A stretch of DNA of 64,000 bases. Source: Ottowia massiliensis (lineage in GTDB: Bacteria; Pseudomonadota; Gammaproteobacteria; Burkholderiales; Burkholderiaceae_C). Shown piece by piece: positions 16,220 through 24,709 of this stretch. The stretch is taken from contig NZ_LT964854.1 of assembly GCF_900240305.1 (NCBI RefSeq), forward strand, positions 1,612,001 through 1,676,000. Direction: 5' to 3'. Within the stretch, counting starts at the first letter, position 1. Every line of letters begins with the position of its first letter. Both the position numbers and the translations under genes were made by a program. The notes beneath the pieces are model-generated. The model was not told where the DNA came from. It saw only the letters and a list, made by a program, of their open reading frames with translations, and made no database searches.

Positions 16220-18241
16220 TCAGAACTTGATGTCCAGCCGCACCCAGAAGGAGCGGCCGGGTTCGTTGATGCGGGTGGTGGAGCCGGCGTTGGGGTTCAG
16301 GCCCAGGCCGTTGTAGAACTCGGGCGTTTGCACGGCTTTGGTGAGGTGCTCAGCGTAGGTGCGGTCAAAGATGTTGTCGATGCCGAAGTTCAGCCGGGCG
16401 TGCTGGTTGAAACGCCAGTGGCCGTGCACGCCAAAGACGGCAAAGCCGGGGGTGGGAGCGATGTCCACGCCATTGACGTTGCCGTCGCCCACGCTGACGC
16501 GGTTTTGCCGCGCGGCGGCGCGCATCACGCCGATGAGCGATGCCTGCTGGGTTTCGTAGCCGGCGCGCAGGCGCAGCTCCAGCGGGGGGATTTGCCCCAG
16601 GGGGCGGTGGTCGGTCTGGTTGCGGCCCCAGGTCCAGGCCAGGTCGCCGCCCACTTTGAAGTTGGCGGGCAGCGCGTAGTCGGCGCTGGCTTCAAAGCCG
16701 TAGCGTATGGCGCTGATGTTGCGGGCAAAGGAGTTGGCCGCCAGGTCGTTGAGGCGCGGGTTGTTCTTGTAGATGAGGATGTAGTCGTTGATGCGGTTGA
16801 TGAAAGCCGAGCCGTTCAGGCGCAAGTTGCCTTCGGTGTAGCGGGTGCCCACATCAAGCTGGAGGCTTTTTTCGGGCTTGATATCGCGGTTGCGGTTGCG
16901 TTCCCAGAAGTCGGGGGCGCGCTGGGTGTAGCCCAGGCCCACGTAGTGATGCCAGGGGCGCGGGCCAAATTCAAAGCGGGTGAAGGCGGCCGTGAGGTTG
17001 TAGCGGTTTTTGCGCTGTTTGGCGTTTTGCCCGTACCAGAAGCCGGGGTAGGTGGTGGCGCGGGTGCGGTCGCGGCGCAGGCCGGCGACCCAGGCGCGGT
17101 CTTCGCCCAGGTTCATGCGGTTTTCAAGGAAGACGCCGATGTTGCTGGAGGTTTCGCTGCGGCTGCGGGCCAGGTTGGTGTAGGCGCGGCGGGCGCGGTG
17201 CTCGTCGGCGTACCAGTCCAGGCCGGCCGTGGTGCGGTTGGCGCCCCAGGCGAGTTCGGCGCTGGCCTTGGCGTTGCGGGTGATGCGGTCCGGATTGCCG
17301 CCCGCCAGCAGGCCCCGGAACTGGCGGCCCATGATGATGTCCTGGTGGCTGTAGCCGGTTTCGAAGCTGAGCTTTTGCAGCAAGGGGTTGATGTCGCTGA
17401 TTTCGGCTTTGGCGCCGTAGGAGTTGCGGTCGGTCTTGCCCGAGTCCAGTTGCAGGCTGGCGAATTTGGCCTTGCTGCGGTTGGCGTCGGCAAAGAGTTC
17501 AAAGCGCAAATGGCGGGTGGGCGTGACGGCCAGGTTGAGCGAGCCGCTCTTGCGCGTGTACCAGGAGCGCACTTCGTTGCCGTCGCCGTCTTTGTAGTCG
17601 TCGCTTCTGCCCCGCGTGGCGATGGCGCGCAGGGAAACGAGGGGGTTGCCTGCAGCGAAGTCGCCAAAAGCGTCCACATAGCCAAAGCTGCCCAGCGACA
17701 GGGCGCCGTCGAACTCGGTGCTGAATTTGTCGTACACGCGCGGGTGGCGCACGAATTCCACCGCGCCAGCCACCAGGCCGGGGCCTTTGAGCACGGTTTG
17801 CGGGCCTTTGGTGACGACGAGTTCGTCATACGCCTGCGGGTTGATGTAGGAAGTGGGCGTGTCCATGCGGATGCCGCAGCCGCCGTAGAGGAACTGGTCA
17901 TTGGCGGTGATGGCCAGGCGCGAGCCGCCCAGGCCGCGAAAGACCGGATCGCCCGCCTGCTGGCCCTTGCGCACCACGCCCATGTTGGGAATTTCCTTGA
18001 GCAGCGAGGCGCCGTCGGTCATGCGCGGGGCCACAGCGGGAGCGCGCGTGTCCACGCTGACCTGGCCGGCGATGGCCTCCTGCTTGTCCGTGACGAGCAC
18101 GGCTGGCAGCGCGGGGTCTGCCTTGTCTTTCTTGGGCACGCTGGAAGCGGATGTTTGCGCGGCGGCGCTGGTGCACAGCGCGGCCAGGACCAGCGCCGAG
18201 GCGGCAGCCAGGGCGTGCGGGTGTGGGATGAAAGGTTTCAT
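16220..18241 (-). CDS. TonB-dependent copper receptor (OprC/NosA-like)
   Basis: This 673-residue outer-membrane receptor has a signal peptide ending AAAQTSA. The plug contains the distinctive block LLKEIPNMGVVRKGQQAGD, PVFRGLGGSRLAI, LYGGCGIRMDTPTSY and VVTKGPQTVLKGPG. These closely follow the order seen in the OprC/NosA copper-receptor family, including the GGCG-x-RMD loop. The barrel ends SFWVRLDIKF. OprC-type proteins take up copper and in denitrifiers support nitrous oxide reductase; that function here is by family. The ATG at 18241 is preferred because AGAG precedes it; an upstream in-frame ATG at 18253 sits in a tandem copy of AGCTGTCATGA. A cupin gene lies upstream, separated by a hairpin. 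Confidence 0.82.
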   Translation of the reverse strand: MKPFIPHPHALAAASALVLAALCTSAAAQTSASSVPKKDKADPALPAVLVTDKQEAIAGQVSVDTRAPAVAPRMTDGASLLKEIPNMGVVRKGQQAGDPVFRGLGGSRLAITANDQFLYGGCGIRMDTPTSYINPQAYDELVVTKGPQTVLKGPGLVAGAVEFVRHPRVYDKFSTEFDGALSLGSFGYVDAFGDFAAGNPLVSLRAIATRGRSDDYKDGDGNEVRSWYTRKSGSLNLAVTPTRHLRFELFADANRSKAKFASLQLDSGKTDRNSYGAKAEISDINPLLQKLSFETGYSHQDIIMGRQFRGLLAGGNPDRITRNAKASAELAWGANRTTAGLDWYADEHRARRAYTNLARSRSETSSNIGVFLENRMNLGEDRAWVAGLRRDRTRATTYPGFWYGQNAKQRKNRYNLTAAFTRFEFGPRPWHHYVGLGYTQRAPDFWERNRNRDIKPEKSLQLDVGTRYTEGNLRLNGSAFINRINDYILIYKNNPRLNDLAANSFARNISAIRYGFEASADYALPANFKVGGDLAWTWGRNQTDHRPLGQIPPLELRLRAGYETQQASLIGVMRAAARQNRVSVGDGNVNGVDIAPTPGFAVFGVHGHWRFNQHARLNFGIDNIFDRTYAEHLTKAVQTPEFYNGLGLNPNAGSTTRINEPGRSFWVRLDIKF

Positions 18242-18269
18242 GACAGCTCTCATGACAGCTATTGGGCGG

Positions 18270-18304
18270 AAAAAAGGCCGCCCGTCCTGATAAGGAGGGC
18301 AGCC
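18270..18304 (-). terminator. Hairpin and T run between the cupin and copper-receptor genes
   Basis: On the reverse strand GGCTGCCC and GGGCGGCC form an eight-base stem with one G-U pair followed by six T residues. It lies 60 bases after the cupin stop and about 30 bases before the receptor start. It could end the cupin transcript, or act as a conditional terminator controlling receptor expression. Confidence 0.65.
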
Positions 18305-18363
18305 GGAAGAACGAAAGGAAGAAACGAATGGCGTGTGAAACAGCGGGAAATGCGCCTGCTGGC

Positions 18364-18789
18364 TCAGTGCTCGCTCTTGTCGGCGCTGCCCTTGGGCTTG
18401 ATCACGGTGATTTGCAGCACCACGGGGTCTTTGCCCGTTTTGGCGAAGTGCAGCTGCCCGGCCGGGTGGGTGAAGATGCTGCCGGGCGGCAGGGTTTTGA
18501 GCTTGGCCTCGTCATACGTCTTGCCAAAGCCCAGCTCCAGCGTGCCGCTGATGACGGTCACGAAGAAATAGCCTTCTTTCGGGCCGTGCGGCTCCAGCTT
18601 CTTGTTCGGCTCGATGGTGACGCGGATGGTTTTGGTGGTGAATTCGCTGTTGTCGTCCAGCACGGCGCGGCCGTCCTTGAACGCCATTTCATTCGGGGTG
18701 AGCGCCACATCCGCCGCTTGCGCGGCTGCGCCGAAAGCCAGCAGAGCCGCCAGGCCGATGGATTGGGCAATGGTCTGAAAAGGTTTCAT
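18364..18789 (-). CDS. Periplasmic cupin-domain protein
   Basis: This 141-residue protein has a signal peptide (MKPFQTIAQS..., cleavage after AQA at about residue 26) and a single conserved cupin barrel. Motif 1 is represented by LEPHGPKEGYFFVTVISGTLELG, and motif 2 by LPPGSIFTHPAGQLHFAK with His residues that could bind metal. An AGGAG site precedes the ATG. It lies directly upstream of the copper receptor on the same strand, so a role in periplasmic metal handling or sensing is reasonable, but there is no direct evidence. Cupins have many functions, so the reaction is unknown. Confidence 0.82.
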   Translation of the reverse strand: MKPFQTIAQSIGLAALLAFGAAAQAADVALTPNEMAFKDGRAVLDDNSEFTTKTIRVTIEPNKKLEPHGPKEGYFFVTVISGTLELGFGKTYDEAKLKTLPPGSIFTHPAGQLHFAKTGKDPVVLQITVIKPKGSADKSEH

Positions 18790-19047
18790 CTTGCAACTCC
18801 TCTATAAGAGATGAGCTGTGAATGGTATTGCAAACCAGATTTCTTCTTGTTGCGTTTTGTCAATGCCAGAAAGCCGATTCGCCGCCTGCGCCCGTGGTTG
18901 CTGGATTCGTTGCTATCGAAACAATAGAAACCCTGCCGCCGTATTAACCGTTTGCAAACATGGTTTCAAGGCATGCCGAACCGCCAGGCAGGCCCACGAA
19001 TGCGGCGGTACACTCCGCGCCCTTTCAAACCGGCCCTTGTGCATCCA

Positions 19048-20124
19048 ATGTCCCTCATCCCCGCCACCATCCTCACCGGCTTTCTCGGCTCCGGCAAAAC
19101 CACGCTGCTGCGGCGCGTGCTGACCGAGGCGCACGGGCAGAAGATTGCCGTTATCGAAAACGAGTTTGGCGAGGAGAACATCGACAACGACATTCTGGTG
19201 AGCGACGACAAAGAGCAGATCGTTCAGATGAACAACGGCTGCGTGTGCTGCACCATCCGCGAAGACTTGCGCGCCACCCTGGCCGATCTGGCCGCCCGAA
19301 AGCGCAGCGGCGCGCTCGACTTCGAGCGCGTGATCATCGAAACCACCGGCCTGGCCGACCCTGGCCCCGTGGCGCAGACTTTTTTCATGGACGACGAAGT
19401 GGCCGAGCAATATCTGCTGGACGCCATCGTGACCCTGGTCGATGCCAAGCACGCCATGCAGCAGCTCGATGAGCGCCAGGAAGCGCGCCGCCAGGTGGGC
19501 TTTGCCGATCAGATCTTCATCAGCAAGGCTGATCTGGTGTCGGGCGACGAGCTGGCTGCGCTGCAACACCGTCTGGCGCACATGAACCCGCGCGCGGGGC
19601 AGCACGTCACGCACTTCGGGCAGGCGCCGCTTAAAAGCGTGCTGGATCTGCGCGGCTTCAACCTGAACGCGCGGCTGGACATTGACCCGGACTTTCTCAA
19701 GGAAGAAGACCACGGCCACGCCCATGACCACGGTCACCATGACCACGGCCACGAGGGCTGCGACCACGCGCATGACCACTGCCAGCACGGGCATCACCAC
19801 CATCACGCGCACCACCACGCGCATGACGACGACGTGAAAAGCTTCGTTTTCCGCACCGAACGCGCTTTTGACCCGGCCCGGCTGGAAGACTTTCTGGGCG
19901 CCATCGTCAATATCTACGGCCCCAAGATGCTGCGCTACAAGGGCGTGCTGTGGATGAAGGACGTGCAGCGCAAAGTCATCTTCCAGGGCGTGCACCAGCT
20001 CATGGGCAGCGACCTGGGTCCGGCCTGGGCTGAAGGCGAAAAGCGCGTCAGCAAGATGGTGTTCATCGGCATCGACTTGCCGCGCGACATCTTTGAACAA
20101 GGGCTGTCGCAATGCCTGGTCTGA
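19048..20124 (+). CDS. COG0523 (CobW/YeiR/ZigA-like) metallochaperone GTPase with a His-rich loop
   Basis: This 358-residue GTPase has Walker A GFLGSGKTT (11-19), the metal-binding CxCC motif (CVCC, 65-68) typical of the family, a Walker B region near EVIIETTGLADP and the SKAD guanine-specificity motif. Between the G domain and the C-terminal CobW_C domain it carries a very His-rich insert (about 218-259, 21 His residues). Such inserts are typical of zinc or nickel chaperones. The likely role is GTP-dependent metal delivery in the cytoplasm. dksA follows 94 bases downstream on the same strand. I saw no clear Zur box upstream. Confidence 0.9.
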   Translation: MSLIPATILTGFLGSGKTTLLRRVLTEAHGQKIAVIENEFGEENIDNDILVSDDKEQIVQMNNGCVCCTIREDLRATLADLAARKRSGALDFERVIIETTGLADPGPVAQTFFMDDEVAEQYLLDAIVTLVDAKHAMQQLDERQEARRQVGFADQIFISKADLVSGDELAALQHRLAHMNPRAGQHVTHFGQAPLKSVLDLRGFNLNARLDIDPDFLKEEDHGHAHDHGHHDHGHEGCDHAHDHCQHGHHHHHAHHHAHDDDVKSFVFRTERAFDPARLEDFLGAIVNIYGPKMLRYKGVLWMKDVQRKVIFQGVHQLMGSDLGPAWAEGEKRVSKMVFIGIDLPRDIFEQGLSQCLV

Positions 20125-20218
20125 ACCTAGCTTCAGGGCCAGACACGCTTTATACAATCGCCCGCCTATTTTTTCGCCCGGCCCCTGCGCCAGGCTCCAA
20201 CCAAGGGAGAAGTGCCTC

Positions 20219-20830
20219 ATGAAAACCACGGCTGGAAAAACTGCTTCAAAGGCCGCCAGCACCCGGCAAGCGCCGCCCGCGCAGGCAACGGTCAAGTCCA
20301 GGGCCAAAACGGCCACGGCCCACAAAAAGACATTGCCTCCCCCCGCTGCCAAGCCTGCCGCCGCAGCCCTGATCAAGAAAGATCCGCGCCTGGCTGACAA
20401 CTGGAAAAACAAGCCCGCTCAAGAGCTGACCGACGCCGAGGTGCTTGCCATGCCCGATGACGAGTACATGAACGAAGCGCAGATGGCCTTTTTCCGCCAC
20501 AAGCTTGTTGGCTTGAGAAACGGCATCCTGGAAAACGCCGACGAAACCACTGAGCACCTGCGCGAAGACACCATTGTTGTGCCCGATCCGGCCGATCGCG
20601 CCACCATCGAGGAAGAACACGCCCTGGAGCTGCGCACACGCGACCGCGAGCGCAAGCTGCTCAAAAAAATCGAGCAGTCCATTGCCCGCATTGACATGGG
20701 CGAATACGGTTATTGCGATGAAACCGGCGAGCCTATCGGCGTGGGCCGCCTGTTGGCGCGCCCCACGGCCACGCTCTCACTGGAAGCGCAGCAGCGGCGC
20801 GAACTCAAGCAAAAAATGTTTGGCGAGTAA
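20219..20830 (+). CDS. dksA: DksA/TraR-family transcription factor lacking zinc-finger cysteines
   Basis: This 203-residue protein binds RNA polymerase through its secondary channel and works with ppGpp in the stringent response. It has a Lys/Ala-rich disordered N-terminus (1-75), the coiled coil carrying the acidic tip, and a C-terminal globular domain. In the zinc-finger region only one Cys is left (GYCDETGEP, near 162); the positions of the other three cysteines are Thr, Glu and Ala, so this is a Cys-poor, probably zinc-independent form, as common in alpha- and betaproteobacteria. The start at 20219 follows AAGGGAGAAG. The region 20151-20160 contains a TATACAAT-like -10 box. Confidence 0.9.
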   Translation: MKTTAGKTASKAASTRQAPPAQATVKSRAKTATAHKKTLPPPAAKPAAAALIKKDPRLADNWKNKPAQELTDAEVLAMPDDEYMNEAQMAFFRHKLVGLRNGILENADETTEHLREDTIVVPDPADRATIEEEHALELRTRDRERKLLKKIEQSIARIDMGEYGYCDETGEPIGVGRLLARPTATLSLEAQQRRELKQKMFGE

Positions 20831-20875
20831 GCGTCCGGCTGGCCGCCCGCCTGTGCCCGTTCGCATAATGCGCCC

Positions 20876-22642
20876 ATGAGCAAGAACACCTCTCCCAGCG
20901 GCCTGCTCTCGCGGATGGCCAAGTTCGTCAAGAACTCGGCCACCGGCTGGTCAGATCTGGACCAGCTGGATTCCCGGCAAGATGCGTCCGACACGCGGCA
21001 GGCGCTCAAGGACATGATCGAGCGCAAGCGCCGCAACGACGCCTCGCGCCGTGACGAGTTCGAAACGCTGCGCAAAATCCGCCGTGGCGAAGTGGCCAAA
21101 AACAAGAGCTCCAGTTCAGACGCAGGCCCATCCAGCTACCTGAACAGCGCTCCTCCTGACGCCGTCCGGCCTCACCGCGCCCGCACGCTGGAAAGAAAGA
21201 TCGACCAGATCGAAGAACAGATGGCGCAGGCCTGGTTCAAGAAACCCCGCAACGACGCTGCGCCCGAACCCCAGGCGCCTCCTCCCGAACCCGCGCCCCA
21301 TGCTCCGCCCGCCGTCGAAAACACAGCTTTCGCCGCCACCGTGCCCATGTCCCATTTGCCGGAAGGCGTGGTCGAAGTGGTTCCGCCTTCAATGGAAGAT
21401 GAGCACGACACCCTGGTGGACGCCCCCGCCACCAAAGCGGAAGAGCCGCCCACCCATGCTGACGCTCCTCACGAGCACGTTCCTCACGCCACAGGAGAAG
21501 ACCGCGACGCCTACACCTTCGGCATCATGGGCGACTTCAACGTGGAAGTCTCCGCCGAGATGCCGCAAGACGCGGAGCTGGAAGAAAGCGCCATCCGCTT
21601 CGCCAATGGTGACGCCGCCGGAGCCGAAGAAAGCCTGCGCGCGCTGATTGCCGAAGGCGGCCCACGTCAGGATCATGAAGACACTTGGCTATGCCTGTTC
21701 GACCTCTACCGCGCCACGGCGCAGCAAGCCAAATTCGACGAAACCGCCATTGAATTTGCCAGCCGCTTTGGCCGCTCGGCCCCGCAGTGGGGCATGCTCA
21801 CGCCTGAAAAACTGGCGCAAATGGCCCGCCATGCCAGTCCGAAAAACGCGCGCGCGGCGCTGGCCCAATGGGCCGCGCCCGCCACGCTCAGCGTGCAATC
21901 CTTGGCCGCGCTGGCAGGCGCCATCAAGCGCAACACGCCGCCTTGGCGCATCGACTGGCGCTCGCTCAAAAGCATCAACCCTGATGCCCTGCCAGCCCTG
22001 ACAGAGCAGCTGCACCGCTGGGCCGACAGCGGCGACCGCATCAAATTCCTCGGTGCGGAAACACTGCTGGACATCCTGGCCGAAAAAACCCCCAACGAAG
22101 ACCGCAACACCGACACGCAGTGGTGGACAGCGCGCCTGGCTCTGCTGCGCCTGATGGGCGAAATGGATGAATTCGACCTTGTGGCGCTTAATTACTGCGT
22201 CACCTACGAAGTTTCCCCGCCCGCCTGGCAAGCCCCTCGCTGCCACTACACGGCCATGACGCCCGAAGGCGAAACCATCCTGGCCGAGCTGGGCGGAGGA
22301 GAACCTGCCGCAGCCGCGCAGGACACGCACGCCCCGCAAGAAGACGTGCAGCTCGTCGAAGGCCACCTGCGCGCCCAGCTCAGCGGCGAAATCCTGGACG
22401 ATCCCACGGCCATCCTCGCCCCCATCCGCGAGCGCCTCGGCGATGCCCGCTATGTCGAGTTGAACTGCCGCTTCGTGCTGCGCGTGGATTTCGCTGCCGC
22501 CGGCATGCTGCTCAACTGGGCGGCCGATCTGCAGGCACAGGAAAAAAAAGTTGCCTTCACCAACCTCAACCGCCTGATCGCCCTGTTTTTTGGCGTGGTC
22601 GGCATTCCCGAAGTCGCCCGCGTTTCACCCCGGCAGGACTGA
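20876..22642 (+). CDS. Large STAS-domain-like protein
   Basis: This 588-residue cytoplasmic protein begins MSKNTSPSGLLSRMAKFVKN. The first 190 residues are charged, with many Glu, Pro and Ala (disordered). Residues about 210-330 look like tetratricopeptide-like helices (AGAEESLRALIAEG..., LCLFDLYRATAQQAKFDETAIEFAS). The last 100 residues (about 485-585) have the STAS-like pattern LRAQLSGEIL, VELNCRFVLRVDFAAAGMLLNWA and VAFTNLNRLIALFFGVVGIPEVA. STAS domains bind partner proteins or nucleotides. It follows dksA with a 45-base gap and may be in the same transcript. The role is unknown. Confidence 0.8.
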   Translation: MSKNTSPSGLLSRMAKFVKNSATGWSDLDQLDSRQDASDTRQALKDMIERKRRNDASRRDEFETLRKIRRGEVAKNKSSSSDAGPSSYLNSAPPDAVRPHRARTLERKIDQIEEQMAQAWFKKPRNDAAPEPQAPPPEPAPHAPPAVENTAFAATVPMSHLPEGVVEVVPPSMEDEHDTLVDAPATKAEEPPTHADAPHEHVPHATGEDRDAYTFGIMGDFNVEVSAEMPQDAELEESAIRFANGDAAGAEESLRALIAEGGPRQDHEDTWLCLFDLYRATAQQAKFDETAIEFASRFGRSAPQWGMLTPEKLAQMARHASPKNARAALAQWAAPATLSVQSLAALAGAIKRNTPPWRIDWRSLKSINPDALPALTEQLHRWADSGDRIKFLGAETLLDILAEKTPNEDRNTDTQWWTARLALLRLMGEMDEFDLVALNYCVTYEVSPPAWQAPRCHYTAMTPEGETILAELGGGEPAAAAQDTHAPQEDVQLVEGHLRAQLSGEILDDPTAILAPIRERLGDARYVELNCRFVLRVDFAAAGMLLNWAADLQAQEKKVAFTNLNRLIALFFGVVGIPEVARVSPRQD

Positions 22643-22722
22643 AACCCCGTTTGACCTCCGCCAGCAAGGCGCAAAAAAGCTGGCCGGAATGGGCGCTTCG
22701 CAGGGGGCAGCGTTCTGCATTA

Positions 22723-22801
22723 TTTGCTCCTTGATTCATAGCATGATGTCCTAGTGGAAACTGCGCTAGGCGGCATTTTTCACCCTCCAGATTTGCTCTT
22801 C
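22723..22801 (-). repeat. Family 1 interspersed repeat, copy 5
   Basis: TTTGCTCCTtgattCATAGC, ATGTCCTAGTGGAAACTGCG, GGCGGCATTTTTC and AGATTTGCTCTT appear in family order. It is the first of two repeats filling the spacer between the convergent STAS and trhP genes. Confidence 0.85.
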
Positions 22802-22834
22802 TTTTTGGTGTGATCTGGCGGGCGGAAACCGTCT

Positions 22835-23005
22835 GGAACCTGACTGCCCTCTGTCCGAGGGACGCAAAAATGCGGACTCGGGCGCTCGTGGGCCTTGCAA
22901 ATTCTCAGCGGGCTGCAAGCTCCGTCTTCAGTTTGCGCTTTGCTGCCCCATTCCGATTTCTGCGCTTTCGCCTCTCACGGCCGGATGGCGGACAGCATCT
23001 GAAGG
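22835..23005. mobile_element. Family 2 inverted-repeat element, full-length degenerate copy
   Basis: It begins GGAACCTGACTGCC and contains TGCGGACTCGGGCG, CCTTGCAAATTCTCAGCGGG, CCCATTCCGATTTC and a closing arm with CCTCTCACGGCCGGA. These blocks match, in order, the copy inserted in the NYN-OST gene at 49109-49271. There is no coding capacity. Confidence 0.75.
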
Positions 23006-23034
23006 CGTCGCGCGCCCATCAGCCACAACCGGAT

Positions 23035-24438
23035 TCACGCAGCCTGCGGCTCGAATACGCGGGCAATCAGCGCGCCATCGGCGGGGCCGTCCATCGGAAT
23101 CCACACGCGCAAGGGGTTGCCGCTGGCCACTTGCAGGCTCTGGCCTTCGGCGTTTTTCATGGCCGCCAGACGGCAGGTGCGGTTGCCGGCGGGGTGGATG
23201 ATTTCGATCAGGTCGCCCACGGCGAAGCGGTTTTTGGTTTCCACTTCGGCCCAGCCGTCCGCGCAGGCGCGCACTTCGCCCACGAACTGGCTGCGGGTGG
23301 AGGTGGAGTGGCCGGTTTCGTAGTTCTGGTAGCTCTGGATAGGGTGGCGCTCCAGAAAGCCGCTGGTGTAGCCCCGGTTGGCCAGGCCCTCCAGCTCGGT
23401 GATGAGGGCGGGGTTGAAGGGGCGGCCCGCCACGGCGTCGTCGATGGCGCGGCGGTACACCTGCGCGGTGCGGGCCACGTAATACAGGCTTTTGGTGCGG
23501 CCTTCGATCTTGAGCGAGTCCACGCCAATGCGGCACAGGCGCTCTACCAGTTCAACCGCGCGCAAGTCCTTGCTGTTCATGATGTAGGTGCCGTGCTCGT
23601 CTTCCATGATGGGCATGAGCTGGCCGGGGCGGCCTTCTTCTTCGATGAGATAGACCTTGTCGGCTTTGGGATGGCGCTGCTGGCCGGTGGCGCTTGGCAT
23701 GGCGCCGTCATGCACGGCTTCATGCGCAGCTTTTTCGGCGCGCTCTTGCTCGCTGGCGAAGCTGAAATCCGCCAGGCGCGCGCCTTGCGCCAGGGCTTCG
23801 CCGGTGTTGGGGTCCACGTCGGCCTCGTGCGTGGCGTAGTTCCAGCGGCAGGCGTTGGTGCAGGTGCCCTGGTTGGGGTCGCGCCGGTTGAAGTAGCCCG
23901 AAAGCAGGCAGCGGCCCGAGTAGGCCATGCACAGCGCGCCGTGCACGAACACTTCCAGCTCCATGTCGGGGCAGGCTTGGCGAATTTGCTCCACTTCTTT
24001 CAGGCTGAGTTCGCGCGAGAGGATGATGCGCGCCACGCCCACGCTTTGCCAAAAGCGCACGGCGGCCCAGTTGGTGGTGTTGGCCTGCACGCTCAAATGG
24101 ATGGGCACGTGCGGCCACTTTTCGCGCACCTGCATGATCAGGCCGGGGTCGGCCATGATGAGTCCGTCCGGCCCCAGCGCAATCACAGGCTCCAGATCGC
24201 GCAGGTAGCTGCGCACCTTGTCGTTGTGCGCATAAAGGTTGCTGGTGACAAAGAATTTTTTGCCGCGTGCGTGCGCCTCGGCGATGCCCTGGGCCAGCTG
24301 TTCCAGCCGGAATTCGTTGTTGCGCGCGCGCAAGCTGTAGCGCGGCTGGCCAGCATAAACGGCGTCGGCGCCAAAGTCATAGGCGGCGCGCATTTTTTCA
24401 AGGCTGCCGGCGGGCAGCAGCAGTTCTGGGTTTTTCAT
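23035..24438 (-). CDS. trhP: tRNA 5-hydroxyuridine modification protein, U32 family (YegQ type)
   Basis: This 467-residue protein matches YegQ/TrhP, which is needed for hydroxylation of wobble U34 in tRNAs. Key blocks are LLLPAGSLEKMRAAYDFGADAVYAG at the N-terminus, the U32 signature ELEVFVHGALCMAYSGRCLLSG at about 168-189 and DPNQGTCTNACRWNY. The four cysteines of the second half of this region are candidates for an iron-sulfur cluster. The C-terminal beta-rich domain ends with VFEPQAA. Length is close to the E. coli protein. It is a single gene flanked by repeats. Confidence 0.92.
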   Translation of the reverse strand: MKNPELLLPAGSLEKMRAAYDFGADAVYAGQPRYSLRARNNEFRLEQLAQGIAEAHARGKKFFVTSNLYAHNDKVRSYLRDLEPVIALGPDGLIMADPGLIMQVREKWPHVPIHLSVQANTTNWAAVRFWQSVGVARIILSRELSLKEVEQIRQACPDMELEVFVHGALCMAYSGRCLLSGYFNRRDPNQGTCTNACRWNYATHEADVDPNTGEALAQGARLADFSFASEQERAEKAAHEAVHDGAMPSATGQQRHPKADKVYLIEEEGRPGQLMPIMEDEHGTYIMNSKDLRAVELVERLCRIGVDSLKIEGRTKSLYYVARTAQVYRRAIDDAVAGRPFNPALITELEGLANRGYTSGFLERHPIQSYQNYETGHSTSTRSQFVGEVRACADGWAEVETKNRFAVGDLIEIIHPAGNRTCRLAAMKNAEGQSLQVASGNPLRVWIPMDGPADGALIARVFEPQAA

Positions 24439-24497
24439 GCGGGGGGATTGTCTGGGGGAGGCGGGACGGCCTCTTCAAAGCTGGCTTGCTATTAAAC

Positions 24498-24575
24498 AGG
24501 AAGCAAATTCAGGCAGTCAAAAATGGGGATTGCGCTTTATCTGCGCCGAGATATTGCTATTGATCAAGAAGCAAA
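24498..24575 (+). repeat. Family 1 interspersed repeat, copy 6 (degenerate core)
   Basis: The ends CAGGAAGCAAATTCAGGCAG and CTATTGATCAAGAAGCAAAA are conserved, but the CCACTAGGAC core is altered to CGCCGAGATAT. It lies 3' of the DUF4124 gene. Confidence 0.65.
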
Positions 24576-24638
24576 AAAGGCAAATAAATTCTGCTTCGTT
24601 TGCTCCGCGCATCTGCCGCGCAGGCAGCCGTCATCGGC

Positions 24639-24666
24639 AAAAACAAACCGCCTGCGAGAGGCGGTT
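24639..24666 (-). terminator. Terminator of the DUF4124 gene
   Basis: The stem AACCGCCT / AGGCGGTT is followed on the reverse strand by TTTGTTTTTG, about 45 bases past the stop codon. Confidence 0.8.
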
Positions 24667-24709
24667 GGCATGCAAGCGCGGGCGCTTTGAACCGGTGCTG
24701 AACAGGCGC

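Noticed and set aside
18850..18863. A second FNR-like box (TTGCGTTTTGTCAA) upstream of the cupin gene.
   Set aside because: It matches about 7 of the 10 conserved positions and lacks a convincing -10 box at the right distance.
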